DNA of 64,000 bases from an uncultured Oscillatoriales cyanobacterium (GCA_903893625.1 CAITND010000187.1:20659-84658); one strand, 5' to 3'; positions 17,646-26,392 are shown, counted from the stretch's first letter. Numbers and translations: made by a program. The notes: generated from the letters alone by a model not told the origin.

Positions 17646-17754
17646 TCCCAATTTAAAGGCAAAAGTAAAAAGTAAAATGGCAAAATGTTCTTGTTTTTAC
17701 CTTTTACCTTTTACCTTTTTCCTCGTCACTGCTCGCCATCTTCAAGCTCATGAC

Positions 17755-18017
17755 AAAGAACAGAGGTTCAGTCAATAACCCACCGCTAATCGGAGTACCG
17801 ATATAGCGGGGGCTTGTAAAAGCCCTAGTTGACCAGGCTCAGGTAGAAATACCTCCGTTGTAGGGAAGGGTTAAAGTTCACACCTTAGAATGCGTAGCTA
17901 GTTCTAAGCTCTGTAATCTCAATATTAATTAGCCATTTGGGAGGCAGGTGTATTGAGAAAGTACCGACCTACAACATTGCCGAAGCTAACATTACACAAC
18001 AGTGGAAAGACACAACA
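17755..18017 (+). ncRNA. Omega-RNA (HEARO) of the IscB element
   Basis: The ~260 bp immediately before iscB contains no reading frame but several strong hairpins: CCGCTAATCGG/CCGATATAGCGG (17783-17809), GGGCTT/AAGCCC (17810-17825), GGTA/TACC (17842-17853) and TTAGAA/TTCTAA (17885-17907). Position, size and hairpin order match the HEARO/omega-RNA class that lies upstream of iscB and guides the nuclease. The first helix has two stacked stems separated by a small A/A mismatch-like bulge, so it appears structurally intact although the protein is deleted. The guide would lie at its 5' side. Confidence 0.75.
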
Positions 18018-18770
18018 ATGTCTAATCTCGTTTTCGTCCTTGATACCAATAAAAAACCACTAACACCATGCAAGCCGTCAATGGCTCACAAGTTGTTAAC
18101 GGCTGGTAAAGCTGCGGTATTTAGAAGGTATCCATTTACGATCATTCTCAAAAAGGTGGTAATCGCAACTCCTCAATTAATTATTCTCAAATTAGACCCA
18201 GGTTCTCAAACTACGGGGATGGCTTTAGTTCAAGATGAGCAAGTTATTTTTGGTGCTGAATTAACCCATCGAAGTCAAACAATTAAAGATGCTACAGCCG
18301 TTAATTCAACTCGATGGGCATTGTTTAATCGCCTTAAAGAAACGGGCTTACCTATTTCTACGGGTAGTGGTGGTTTAACAAAATTCAATCGAACCCGGTT
18401 AAATTTACCAAAAACTCATTGGCTAGATGCAGCTTGTGTTGGAAAAGTTAATTCTTTGCAGGTATTGACTTCTCAACCCTTGTTAATTAAGGCGACAGGA
18501 CACGGTTCTAGGCAGATGTGTCGCACTGACAAGTTTGGGTTTCCATCTCGATATGTTCCCAGGCTGAAATTTGTTAAAGGTTTTCAAACCGGAGATATTG
18601 TGAAAGCAATTGTTTCCTCTGGCCATAAAGTGGGAACTTATATTGGTCGTGTGGCAGTTCGTACAACAGGTAGTTTCAATATTTCCTTAAAGAAAACACT
18701 TGTACAAGGTATTAGTCACAAATATTGTTCACTTATTCACAGAAAAGATGGTTATTTGTATGCAACATAG
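18018..18770 (+). CDS. iscB: IscB with large in-frame internal deletion (bridge helix, RuvC-II and HNH missing)
   Basis: IscB is the RNA-guided nuclease ancestral to Cas9. In this 250-aa frame the PLMP domain is intact (residues 4-46) and RuvC-I is present (KLDPGSQTTGMAL, Asp60). Immediately after 'HRSQTIK' (84-90) the sequence jumps to 'DATAVNSTRW', which belongs just before RuvC-III. RuvC-III follows (KTHWLDAAC, His134 and Asp137), then the C-terminal RNA/TAM-interacting domain to residue 250. The arginine-rich bridge helix, RuvC-II glutamate and whole HNH domain, about 200 residues in normal IscB, are absent, yet the frame is open. Cleavage should be impossible; RNA or DNA binding might remain. 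The frame is open upstream to 17937 inside the RNA, which I reject as a start. Confidence 0.88.
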   Translation: MSNLVFVLDTNKKPLTPCKPSMAHKLLTAGKAAVFRRYPFTIILKKVVIATPQLIILKLDPGSQTTGMALVQDEQVIFGAELTHRSQTIKDATAVNSTRWALFNRLKETGLPISTGSGGLTKFNRTRLNLPKTHWLDAACVGKVNSLQVLTSQPLLIKATGHGSRQMCRTDKFGFPSRYVPRLKFVKGFQTGDIVKAIVSSGHKVGTYIGRVAVRTTGSFNISLKKTLVQGISHKYCSLIHRKDGYLYAT

Positions 18771-18842
18771 CCCCTGCCCCCCTTTTCCTCCCAATACCAA
18801 GCTGATTACAGCTATGGTGTGGGTCTCCAAGGGGGAAGACAG

Positions 18843-19835
18843 ATGACAATAACAGGCATTGCAATTACAGGCTGCGGATCGGCGACTCCCTCGGTTTTAC
18901 TCGATAATGATGGACTGTCTGAACGGGTCGAAACTTCCGATGAATGGATTACTTCTCGCACGGGAATTCAGCAGCGACGGTTAGCTGATCCCAATACTTC
19001 CTTAAGTACATTAGCAACATCGGCGGCTCAAAATGCGATCGCAATGGCACAACTTGACCCGGCGGATATTGATTTGATTATTTTAGCTACATCAACAGCC
19101 GATGATCTATTTGGAAGTGCTAGTTTAATTCAAGCTCAATTGGGTGCAACGAAAGCAGTGGCTTTTGATATGACCGCCGCTTGTTCGGGGTTTGTATTTG
19201 GGTTAGTTACCGCCTCTCAATTTATTCGGACTGGAGTTTATCAAACTGTTCTTTTAATTGGGGCTGATATTCTATCCCGTTGGGTTGATTGGTCAGATCG
19301 TACAACTTGTATTTTATTTGGTGATGGGGCGGGAGCCGTGATTTTACAGGCGGATGAACGCGATCGCCTCTTGGGATTTGAAATTAGAAGTGATGGCAGA
19401 CAAAATCAATCTTTAAATTTATCCTATCAACCCCAACCTCAAGAAATATTACCCGGAATTACGATTGGTCAAGGGAGTTATCATCCTATTACAATGAATG
19501 GTAAAGATATCTATCGATTTGCGGTTAGAAAGGTTCCAGAAATCATTGAAAAAGCATTATTTAGAGCAAATTTAACCGTTGATCAAATCGATTGGTTAAT
19601 TCTCCATCAAGCGAATCAACGCATCTTAAATGCGGTCGCAGAAGAATTAAATATTCCCTCAGAAAAAGTGATTAGTAATTTAGCAAAATATGGTAATACT
19701 TCTGCGGCTTCTATTCCCTTAGCCTTAGATGAAGCCGTTCGAGAGGGAAAAATCAAACCCGGCGATCGCATTGTTACATCCGGTTTTGGCGCTGGATTAA
19801 CCTGGGGTGCGGCTATTTTTGAATGGGGAAGATAA
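18843..19835 (+). CDS. fabH: 3-oxoacyl-ACP synthase III
   Basis: Condenses acetyl-CoA with malonyl-ACP to start fatty-acid elongation. The 330-aa protein has catalytic Cys114 in 'DMTAACSGFVFG', the histidine in 'ILHQANQRIL' and the asparagine in 'KYGNTSAAS'. The ATG at 18843 is preceded by a GGGGGAAG ribosome site; a GTG at 18819 lies upstream of that site and is rejected. The IscB element ends about 70 bp upstream, so fabH may depend on read-through from plsX across the insertion or on its own promoter. Confidence 0.96.
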   Translation: MTITGIAITGCGSATPSVLLDNDGLSERVETSDEWITSRTGIQQRRLADPNTSLSTLATSAAQNAIAMAQLDPADIDLIILATSTADDLFGSASLIQAQLGATKAVAFDMTAACSGFVFGLVTASQFIRTGVYQTVLLIGADILSRWVDWSDRTTCILFGDGAGAVILQADERDRLLGFEIRSDGRQNQSLNLSYQPQPQEILPGITIGQGSYHPITMNGKDIYRFAVRKVPEIIEKALFRANLTVDQIDWLILHQANQRILNAVAEELNIPSEKVISNLAKYGNTSAASIPLALDEAVREGKIKPGDRIVTSGFGAGLTWGAAIFEWGR

Positions 19836-19868
19836 TCAGTTATCAGTTATCAGTTATCAGTTATCAGT
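19833..19868. repeat. Short tandem repeat TTATCAG
   Basis: About five units of TTATCAG/TAATCAG run from the fabH stop codon into the fabH-fabD gap. The complementary heptamer array (TGATAAC units) occurs between sufC and sufB at 50082-50114, so this is a dispersed short tandem repeat family. Confidence 0.85.
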
Positions 19869-19902
19869 GTGAGAGTGAACTGTTAATCGTTAAAAAATAA
19901 AA

Positions 19903-20763
19903 ATGACAACAACAGCATGGATTTTTCCGGGTCAGGGTTCACAAAAAATTGGCATGGGGGCTGATTTATTTGAACAGTCTGAACTTCAAGATCAATTAGA
20001 ATTAGCTAAAAAAATTCTGGGTTGGTCTGTTCCTGAAATTTGTAACCATTCAGAAGATAAATTATCTCAAACCTTTTATACTCAACCGAGTTTATATGTG
20101 GTTGAAACGTTACTGGTAGATCAGCTAAAAAAACAAGGGCAATCTCCTAATTATGTTGCTGGTCATAGTTTAGGGGAATATGTAGCCTTATATGCGGCTG
20201 GGGTCTTTGATTTTGAAACGGGTTTGAAGTTAGTTAAATGTCGTGCAGAATTAATGGCTAACACGGCTGGCGGACAAATGGCAGCTTTAATAGGGTTTAA
20301 TCGAGAACAACTGGAACAACAAATTCAACAAATAGAAAATGTGGTTCTGGCTAATGATAATAGTGACGCACAAGTTGTAATTTCAGGAACTCCAGAAGCC
20401 GTTGATCAAGTGTTAGCAAATATTAAAGTAAAACGGGCGATTAAATTAAATGTTTCCGGTGCATTTCATTCTCCCTTAATGGCGGAAGCTGCTACAGAAT
20501 TTCAACAAATTTTAGACGGAATTACCTTTAATTCTGCTGAAGTTCCGGTCTTATCCAATGTTGATCCCACACCCACAACCGATCCAACCCTGTTAAAACA
20601 ACGTCTAACTCAACAAATGACAGGTTCTGTCCGGTGGCAAGAAATTTGTTTACAATTATCGCAGTTAGAGGTTCAACAAGTCGTGGAAATTGGCCCCGGA
20701 AACGTCTTAACGGGTTTAATGAAACGGGCTTGTCCTGAAATTCTGTTGCAAAATATAAGTTAA
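19903..20763 (+). CDS. fabD: Malonyl-CoA:ACP transacylase
   Basis: Transfers malonyl from CoA to acyl carrier protein. The 286-aa protein has the N-terminal 'WIFPGQGSQKIGMG' motif, the catalytic Ser89 in GHSLGEY and His189 in 'SGAFHSPLM'. It follows fabH by 67 bp, most of it the heptamer repeat, and completes the plsX-fabH-fabD lipid cluster. Confidence 0.96.
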   Translation: MTTTAWIFPGQGSQKIGMGADLFEQSELQDQLELAKKILGWSVPEICNHSEDKLSQTFYTQPSLYVVETLLVDQLKKQGQSPNYVAGHSLGEYVALYAAGVFDFETGLKLVKCRAELMANTAGGQMAALIGFNREQLEQQIQQIENVVLANDNSDAQVVISGTPEAVDQVLANIKVKRAIKLNVSGAFHSPLMAEAATEFQQILDGITFNSAEVPVLSNVDPTPTTDPTLLKQRLTQQMTGSVRWQEICLQLSQLEVQQVVEIGPGNVLTGLMKRACPEILLQNIS

Positions 20764-20836
20764 TGGTTGGTTGTTGACAGCTTTGCACTGAGCTTGTCGA
20801 AGTGTTGACAGTTGACTGAAACCTAACACACTGTTA

Positions 20837-20854
20837 GCGGGCGGGGACGCCCGC
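20837..20854. repeat. GC-rich hairpin GCGGGCG-GGGA-CGCCCGC
   Basis: A perfect 7-bp GC stem with a 4-nt loop sits between fabD and the next hydrolase gene, in a 114-bp gap. There is no U tract, so it is either a dispersed palindrome or a weak terminator. The same gap carries partial GTTGACAG repeats (near 20773-20815). Confidence 0.6.
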
Positions 20855-20877
20855 TCCACACACCTGACACCTAAATT

Positions 20878-21714
20878 ATGACTGTTTCTTCCTTAACATT
20901 ATCCAGAGTCACGGAAAACACCCTAAATTTTCTCAAACCCACTTCTCCTAGACCAGATTTACCGTTATTTTTGTTTTTACCGGGAATGGATGGGACAGGT
21001 CAACTGTTCAATGTTCAAATTCCTCGGTTAATGGATGCGTTTGAAATTCGTTGTTTAACTATTCCAAAAACCGATAAATCTGACTGGGAAACCTTAGCTA
21101 AAAAAACCATAGATTTAATTGAAGTTGAACGCAAAGCTAACCCCAAACGGGAGATTTATTTATGTGGCGAATCCTTTGGGGGATGTTTAGCTTTATTAGT
21201 CGCAATTGTAGCTCCGCAATGGTTCAGTCGTTTAATTTTAGTTAATCCGGCTTCATCCTTTAAACAACGACCTTGGTTAAGATGGGGTTCCTATTTAACT
21301 CAATGGCTTCCTGATTGGTTTTATCCCAGTTCAGTAATCGGTTTACTGCCGTTTTTAGCGTCTTTAGGACGAATTGAAGCCTCAGAACGTCAAGCGTTAT
21401 TAGCAGCGATGAATTCAGTTCCGAAAGAAACATCAGCATGGCGATTAGAATTATTGCAAGCGTTTAAACCGAATGAATCCCATCTTCGGGAGATTAATAT
21501 TCCTGTTTTAGTGATTGCGAGTGGTGCTGATCGATTATTACCTTCTGTTTTAGAAGGACAATTTTTAACTCAAACTTTACCTAATGCTCAAATGGTGGTT
21601 TTACCCGATAGCGGTCATGCTTGTTTATTAGAAAATGATATTGATTTATATACGATTATTCAGGCTTATTGTGCTTCTGAAGAAAGCGATCGCCTGGTTC
21701 AATATCAAGCTTAA
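20878..21714 (+). CDS. Alpha/beta hydrolase resembling the hydrolase half of phytyl ester synthases
   Basis: A 278-aa alpha/beta hydrolase. The strand 'LFLFLPGMDGTGQLFN', the nucleophile elbow GESFGG (near residue 98), the acid strand 'VLVIASGADRLLPS' and the histidine in 'LPDSGHACLLEND' complete the triad. The 'PGMDGTG' and 'CGESFGGCLAL' segments closely resemble the N-terminal domain of plastid phytyl ester synthases, which lies before an acyltransferase domain there; that second domain is absent here. Its place after fabD, where cyanobacteria often carry plsC, suggests a role in acyl or lipid metabolism. The substrate is inference. Confidence 0.7.
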   Translation: MTVSSLTLSRVTENTLNFLKPTSPRPDLPLFLFLPGMDGTGQLFNVQIPRLMDAFEIRCLTIPKTDKSDWETLAKKTIDLIEVERKANPKREIYLCGESFGGCLALLVAIVAPQWFSRLILVNPASSFKQRPWLRWGSYLTQWLPDWFYPSSVIGLLPFLASLGRIEASERQALLAAMNSVPKETSAWRLELLQAFKPNESHLREINIPVLVIASGADRLLPSVLEGQFLTQTLPNAQMVVLPDSGHACLLENDIDLYTIIQAYCASEESDRLVQYQA

Positions 21715-21775
21715 TTATAACTGTGATTGAACGTTTAATTAAGTCACAAATCAAATTTTTTCAGGAAATTACCCT

Positions 21776-23455
21776 ATGAGAAACCAGAAAGAAACCATTC
21801 GTAAGATGGTGAATTATCTCAACAATGAAGAAAAGGATGGCGGTTTTTGGTTGCCGAATATTCAACGTCCTTTTGTTTGGTCAGAAGAACAAATCGAGCG
21901 TTTATTCGACTCGATTATGCGAGAATATCCCATTAGTACCTTATTAGTCTGGCGGACTAAATCAGAAATTAAATGTCGTAAATTTATTGACCACTACAAA
22001 GAAAGTATAAAATTGTCGCACTATAGCATTCCTGAAAATACGCAAACTAAATTATTGGTTTTGGATGGTCAACAGCGATTACAAAGCCTTTATATTGGTT
22101 TAAAAGGAAGCTACGAGAAAAAAGAGCTTTTCTTTAATGTTCTGAGTGGAAATTTATCGGCTCCAGAAGATATTCGCTATCAGTTTAAATTTTTTAATTC
22201 GGAAACTGCCAAATTTCCCTGGATTAAATTTAAAGATATTGTTTTTAGCAATAAACAGTTTGATGAAATTGCTGAAAACATTATTGAAGACAGTAATGCA
22301 GAGTTAATCAAAGATGATGAAAGGCGCATTCGTAAAAATATTGCTCTGGTTATTCGTCAGTTTTGTACAGTTGATGTTCTGATTTATCAAGAACTAGATA
22401 GCGTTGATAATCCTGAAGCCTATCAAGAGAATGATGTTGTTGAAATTTTTATTAGAGCTAATTCAGGGGGAACTAAATTAGGAAAATCTGATTTACTTTT
22501 TTCTCTGTTAACAGCCAGTTGGGATGAAGCAGGCGAACAAATTGAAGTATTACTAGATGAACTTAATAGAACTGGTTATAACTTTACTAGAGATTTTATC
22601 TTAAAAACCTGCATTACCTTGCTAGAAAAAGGAGCGCGTTATGATGTTGATAAGTTTAGAGATGGAAAAACCAAAGAAGATATTATTAACAACTGGGATA
22701 ATATAGCGAATGCGATCAAAGATGTGAAAGACTTCTTATTTGGTAAAACCTTCATGCGAACAGATAAAGCTGTTCCTTCTTATCTAGCTTTGATTCCTGT
22801 AATTTATTTTCGCTATCATTTTCAGGGTAAATGGTCAACTGTTCAGGAGTTAGACACCTATATGTTAAGAACACTCATTACTGGAGCTTTTAGTGGGAAT
22901 CCCGATAACTTAATTGATAGATGTACTAAAAAAATAAAAGAAATTAATAATTTTGATGTCAAACAAATTTTTAATGTTATTCTTGCTGATGGGAGAAACT
23001 TACAAATAACAGCAAATACCATTTTAGAGCAATATTATCAATCAAAATACATTCATTTAATCTTTAATTTATGGTACAAAGATTTTAATTATTATCCATC
23101 ATATCAATCTAATTTACCCCAAATAGATCATATTTTCCCCCAATCTTTACTGCGTAAAATTAAAGAAACGAACCCCAACACCGGACGTAAAGATTTACTT
23201 AAATATAGGCAGTTTGACCGTGACCAAATTGCCAACTGTATGTTATTAACTGCTCAAGAAAATGGTGCAGGAGGTAAAAGAGATATTCCACCGGAAGATT
23301 GGTTTAGTGATAAAGATGAAAGTTATCTAAACTTGCATCTAATTCCTACAGATAGAGAATTATGGCAGCTAGACAACTTTGATAAATTTATTGAAGCTAG
23401 AAAACAACTGATTTTGGGGAAATTTAGCTTTATGATTCAACAGGTCATCTTTTAA
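21776..23455 (+). CDS. DUF262/DUF1524 protein (GmrSD-like nuclease)
   Basis: A 559-aa protein of the GmrSD type, in which a ParB-like NTP-dependent DUF262 domain is fused to an HNH nuclease. DUF262 features are 'NIQRPFVW' (near 28-35) and the hallmark DGQQR at 97-101. The C-terminal DUF1524 HNH part shows 'IDHIFPQSLL' (Asp451-His452) and the downstream 'RDQIANCMLL' asparagine. Founding members cleave glucosylated hydroxymethylcytosine phage DNA; other relatives have unmodified targets. It stands alone between a hydrolase and a convergent phosphatase with no methyltransferase, consistent with a modification-dependent (Type IV-like) defence enzyme. It appears intact. Confidence 0.85.
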   Translation: MRNQKETIRKMVNYLNNEEKDGGFWLPNIQRPFVWSEEQIERLFDSIMREYPISTLLVWRTKSEIKCRKFIDHYKESIKLSHYSIPENTQTKLLVLDGQQRLQSLYIGLKGSYEKKELFFNVLSGNLSAPEDIRYQFKFFNSETAKFPWIKFKDIVFSNKQFDEIAENIIEDSNAELIKDDERRIRKNIALVIRQFCTVDVLIYQELDSVDNPEAYQENDVVEIFIRANSGGTKLGKSDLLFSLLTASWDEAGEQIEVLLDELNRTGYNFTRDFILKTCITLLEKGARYDVDKFRDGKTKEDIINNWDNIANAIKDVKDFLFGKTFMRTDKAVPSYLALIPVIYFRYHFQGKWSTVQELDTYMLRTLITGAFSGNPDNLIDRCTKKIKEINNFDVKQIFNVILADGRNLQITANTILEQYYQSKYIHLIFNLWYKDFNYYPSYQSNLPQIDHIFPQSLLRKIKETNPNTGRKDLLKYRQFDRDQIANCMLLTAQENGAGGKRDIPPEDWFSDKDESYLNLHLIPTDRELWQLDNFDKFIEARKQLILGKFSFMIQQVIF

Positions 23456-23471
23456 GAATTGAACCGAAATT

Positions 23472-24227
23472 TTAAGGTCTAACATAACTCAATCTAGCTA
23501 ATAAAGAAGGCGGTTTTAAATGGGTAACAATCCGATTTAAGGGTAAAATCCGCATTTGATTATTATGTAGAACATTCACCTGATAAACTTTTTTATTGGT
23601 AATATCCAATCCAGTTAACCAGCCACTTCTGGCATGGTAAACTCCCGTATCAATTCCTAACCACCCCTGACCCTGAACTAACTGTCCCGGTTCAATGCCA
23701 TCAAAAGTAAAGGTGATAGTATGACCGACAATAATTAATTTATTAACAAAATAGGGTTTAGGGATATTGTGAAACTCTTGCCGTATCCAACAAAATTCCT
23801 CCTCATTTTGTTCTTTAATCGACATTTTTGGATGCACCCCCGCATGAACTAGCCAAATATCTCCCAAATCCAGATATAAAGGTAAAGAAGCCATCCAATG
23901 AATATGATCCCTGGGAATAATCCCTAAATCCTGATAACTGGTAATGGTGGTCATACCCCCACTGTATAACCAGGCTTGCCAAGCTTGAGGATTTTTTCCA
24001 TCTTCGGGCAAAGCATTTAACATCAGTTGTTCATGATTGCCCCGTAAACATTGATAGGGACTATTTTTGACAAATTCAACCACTTGGGCGCTTTTAGGCC
24101 CACGATCGATTAAATCCCCTAAAAAATAGACTTGATCATTTGCACCCGGAGCAATACGTTCTAAAAGGGTTATTAGCCCGTCATAATGCCCGTGTACGTC
24201 ACCAATAACAATGCGTCGAGTCAGCAT
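23472..24227 (-). CDS. PPP-family metallophosphoesterase
   Basis: A 251-aa calcineurin-like phosphoesterase with the three signature motifs GDVHG (residues 8-12), GDLIDRG (near 37-43) and GNHE (near 60), plus later metal-binding histidines in 'LVHAGVHP' and 'IVGHTI'. Such enzymes act as serine/threonine protein phosphatases or diadenosine tetraphosphatases; sequence does not decide. Cytosolic. It converges with the GmrSD-like gene. Confidence 0.88.
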   Translation of the reverse strand: MLTRRIVIGDVHGHYDGLITLLERIAPGANDQVYFLGDLIDRGPKSAQVVEFVKNSPYQCLRGNHEQLMLNALPEDGKNPQAWQAWLYSGGMTTITSYQDLGIIPRDHIHWMASLPLYLDLGDIWLVHAGVHPKMSIKEQNEEEFCWIRQEFHNIPKPYFVNKLIIVGHTITFTFDGIEPGQLVQGQGWLGIDTGVYHARSGWLTGLDITNKKVYQVNVLHNNQMRILPLNRIVTHLKPPSLLARLSYVRP

Positions 24228-24272
24228 TTTGATTCACTTGCACACGTTAGAGGATGTTCGTCGGAACAGGAA

Positions 24273-25016
24273 TTATTGGCTTAAGGCGCGAATAAAACTC
24301 TGAAGTCCAGACAAAACACCTTTTTTGGGCCGTTGGACAGGTTGTCCCACTGACTCATCACTTCCTTGAGTCACCTGTGCCAAAATCAGATCCAGTTCAT
24401 CCCCGACAGGTTTTGTCGCTTGTTCGGCTATTAACTGGTACTGCCCATCAATTTCTAACCAAACTTCCCACATTGAAGGATAACAACGTCTGAGTGCGGC
24501 CCCTTCTAAGAATTTGAGATAATAGCAAGACTCAATGGTCTTGATAAACCTTTCGCGTAACTGACGAGCAGCGTATCCTATTCCTATAATAGCAATATCT
24601 TCAAGCTTTGGATTCAGTAAAATTACGGAACGATCTCCGGCCAATTGCGACAATTTTTCCATCTGTGCCACTTCTACAGCCGAAGGAGATACGACTAAAA
24701 ACTGTTGATCTTCTGGTTCTAACCGAGTTTCAATGGGAGAACGAGAAGTTCCTAAATCTGTCACCCGAAAAGAGGTTTTTCCCCAGTCCCGACGGGCTAA
24801 AGCAGCGGCACCTGTATCCGGGAACAATACCACTAATTGACGATGGGGTTCTTCAATCACGGGAATAAATTGTTGGGCAATTGATTGAGCTTCTAGTTCA
24901 ATTTCAGGAAAAACTAATTCAACTTGAATTAACTTATAACCATCAGCTAAAGCCGCTTGAGTTGCTTGTTTAGCTTGTTCAATTGCTTCTTCTAAACTGT
25001 TAGGTAATTCCGACAT
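24273..25016 (-). CDS. DUF1995 protein
   Basis: A 247-aa protein of the DUF1995 family, confined to cyanobacteria and plastids. Plant relatives include LPA3, which is needed for photosystem II assembly. Typical elements are 'LEEAIEQAKQATQAALADG' at the N-terminus, 'LVVLFPDTGAAALARRDW' in the middle and 'CYYLKFLEGAALRRCYP' near residue 165. It has no membrane segment or signal peptide. Placement between a phosphatase and a cysteine desulfurase on the same strand gives no further clue. Confidence 0.8.
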   Translation of the reverse strand: MSELPNSLEEAIEQAKQATQAALADGYKLIQVELVFPEIELEAQSIAQQFIPVIEEPHRQLVVLFPDTGAAALARRDWGKTSFRVTDLGTSRSPIETRLEPEDQQFLVVSPSAVEVAQMEKLSQLAGDRSVILLNPKLEDIAIIGIGYAARQLRERFIKTIESCYYLKFLEGAALRRCYPSMWEVWLEIDGQYQLIAEQATKPVGDELDLILAQVTQGSDESVGQPVQRPKKGVLSGLQSFIRALSQ

Positions 25017-25051
25017 AATTTTAAAGGGATTAATGATTAAAAAATGGGCTT

Positions 25052-25116
25052 TATCCCCCTAAATCTAAGGGGGACTTTGAAATTCCAGTTCCCCCTTATG
25101 GGGGTTAGGGGCGATC
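25052..25116. repeat. Dispersed palindromic repeat (CCCCC...GGGGG pairs)
   Basis: Two imperfect inverted repeats lie together: CCCCCTAAATCTAAGGGGG and CCCCCTTATGGGGG. They occupy most of the gap between the cysteine desulfurase and the DUF1995 gene and resemble the dispersed palindromes found throughout oscillatorialean genomes. Confidence 0.7.
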
Positions 25117-25136
25117 TAAATCTATGTAGAAGTCTC

Positions 25137-26312
25137 CTAACATCGTGCTAAGGCTACACAGGGAATTAAACGCTTGAGGACTTGTTTGAGAACCATTGCT
25201 GTCCAATCAATATCCGCTTCGGTGGTATCCCGTCCCAAGGTGAACCGAATCCCTCCTAAAGCCGCAGTTTCGTCATATCCCATCGCCAATAAAATCGGAC
25301 TAGGACTGAGTTTACCACTGCTACAGGCGGAACCTGCACTGATGCCAATTCCGGCTAAATTCAGTTGACGGACTAGGGTTTTTCCCGTCAGGGTTTTGGG
25401 GTCAATGTGTTTGGGGGGAAGCACAGAGAAACTAACGTGATGGGGTAAACGATTTAACCGATCGCCTGTGGGTAATAAATAGGGTACATCGGCTAATAAG
25501 TCAAATAAGCGATCGCGTAACCCAATTAACCGCAGCATTTCCGTTATCAAATCCTGATCCGCTAATTCGCAGGCTAACCCAAATCCGGCTATCGTGGGAA
25601 CCCCCTGCGTCCCAGAACGCAGTTGAAATTCCTGTCCTCCTCCTCCCAATAAAGGCGTTAAGCTTACCGTATCCCGAACATATAAAGCCCCGGCCCCTTG
25701 GGGGCCATACAATTTATGACTGGATAAAGATAATAAATCAACGGGTAAATGCTGCACGTCCACAGGTAAACGTCCCGCCACCTGTACCGCATCGGTATGA
25801 AACAAAACCCCGTGAGCATGGGCAATTTTGCCTAACGTTTCGATGGGTTGCAATGTCCCCACTTCACTTTGGCCATAAATAATCGACACTAAAACCGTAT
25901 TGTGTTGAATGGCTGCTTGTAAGTCCAACGGGTGAATGCGTCCGCGACTGTCTACGGGTAAGCGGGTGATTTGCCATCCCCACTGTTCCAAGAGTCGTGC
26001 AGGTTCAGCAATCGCCGAATGTTCCACCGCAGAAATAATCAAATGTTGGGGTTGGGAATATTGACGAGCGACGCCCATAATGGCGAGGTTGTCCGCTTCA
26101 GTTCCCCCAGAAGTAAAAATAATCGATTCCGGTGGAGCATTAATCAGATGAGCTACTTGTATTCTAGAGCGTTCTAAAACCGTTGCAGCCCTCTGACCCC
26201 ACTCATGAATACTAGAAGGATTTCCCCACTGTTGAGCCATCACCCTTTGCATCAGAGTGATCACTTCAGTCCGGGGAGGAGTGGTTGCACTATAGTCGAG
26301 GTAGATTTGCAT
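25137..26312 (-). CDS. Cysteine desulfurase (NifS/IscS class)
   Basis: PLP enzyme that removes sulfur from cysteine for iron-sulfur clusters or thio-modified RNA. The 391-aa protein has the aminotransferase V fold, the PLP lysine in 'SLSSHKLYGPQGAG' and the mobile-loop catalytic Cys330 in 'GSACSSGKLSPS', the group I arrangement. It is a different group from SufS at 46.5 kb. No IscU, NifU or tRNA thiolase gene is adjacent, so the acceptor is unknown. The start 'MQIYLDYSATTPP' fits the family. Confidence 0.93.
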   Translation of the reverse strand: MQIYLDYSATTPPRTEVITLMQRVMAQQWGNPSSIHEWGQRAATVLERSRIQVAHLINAPPESIIFTSGGTEADNLAIMGVARQYSQPQHLIISAVEHSAIAEPARLLEQWGWQITRLPVDSRGRIHPLDLQAAIQHNTVLVSIIYGQSEVGTLQPIETLGKIAHAHGVLFHTDAVQVAGRLPVDVQHLPVDLLSLSSHKLYGPQGAGALYVRDTVSLTPLLGGGGQEFQLRSGTQGVPTIAGFGLACELADQDLITEMLRLIGLRDRLFDLLADVPYLLPTGDRLNRLPHHVSFSVLPPKHIDPKTLTGKTLVRQLNLAGIGISAGSACSSGKLSPSPILLAMGYDETAALGGIRFTLGRDTTEADIDWTAMVLKQVLKRLIPCVALARC

Positions 26313-26392
26313 GGATATTTCTAAATCAAAAGTTGAGTTTTCTTTTCAAGGGAAAAATTAAAAGGGTTAGGATTTAGAGTGGTTTTGGTGAA

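Larger units (their letters stand above)
17750..18775 (+). mobile_element. IscB-type element (IS200/IS605 superfamily relic) inserted in the plsX-fabH cluster
   Basis: The unit comprises the structured omega-RNA region and the iscB reading frame, placed between plsX and fabH. No TnpA transposase is present, as is usual for non-autonomous IscB elements. Element ends are not resolved. The left limit is set just before the structured RNA and the right limit just after the iscB stop. Confidence 0.55.

Noticed and set aside
17937..18017. Upstream in-frame start for iscB (27 extra residues)
   Set aside because: It falls inside the structured omega-RNA; the ATG at 18018 gives the normal IscB N-terminus.
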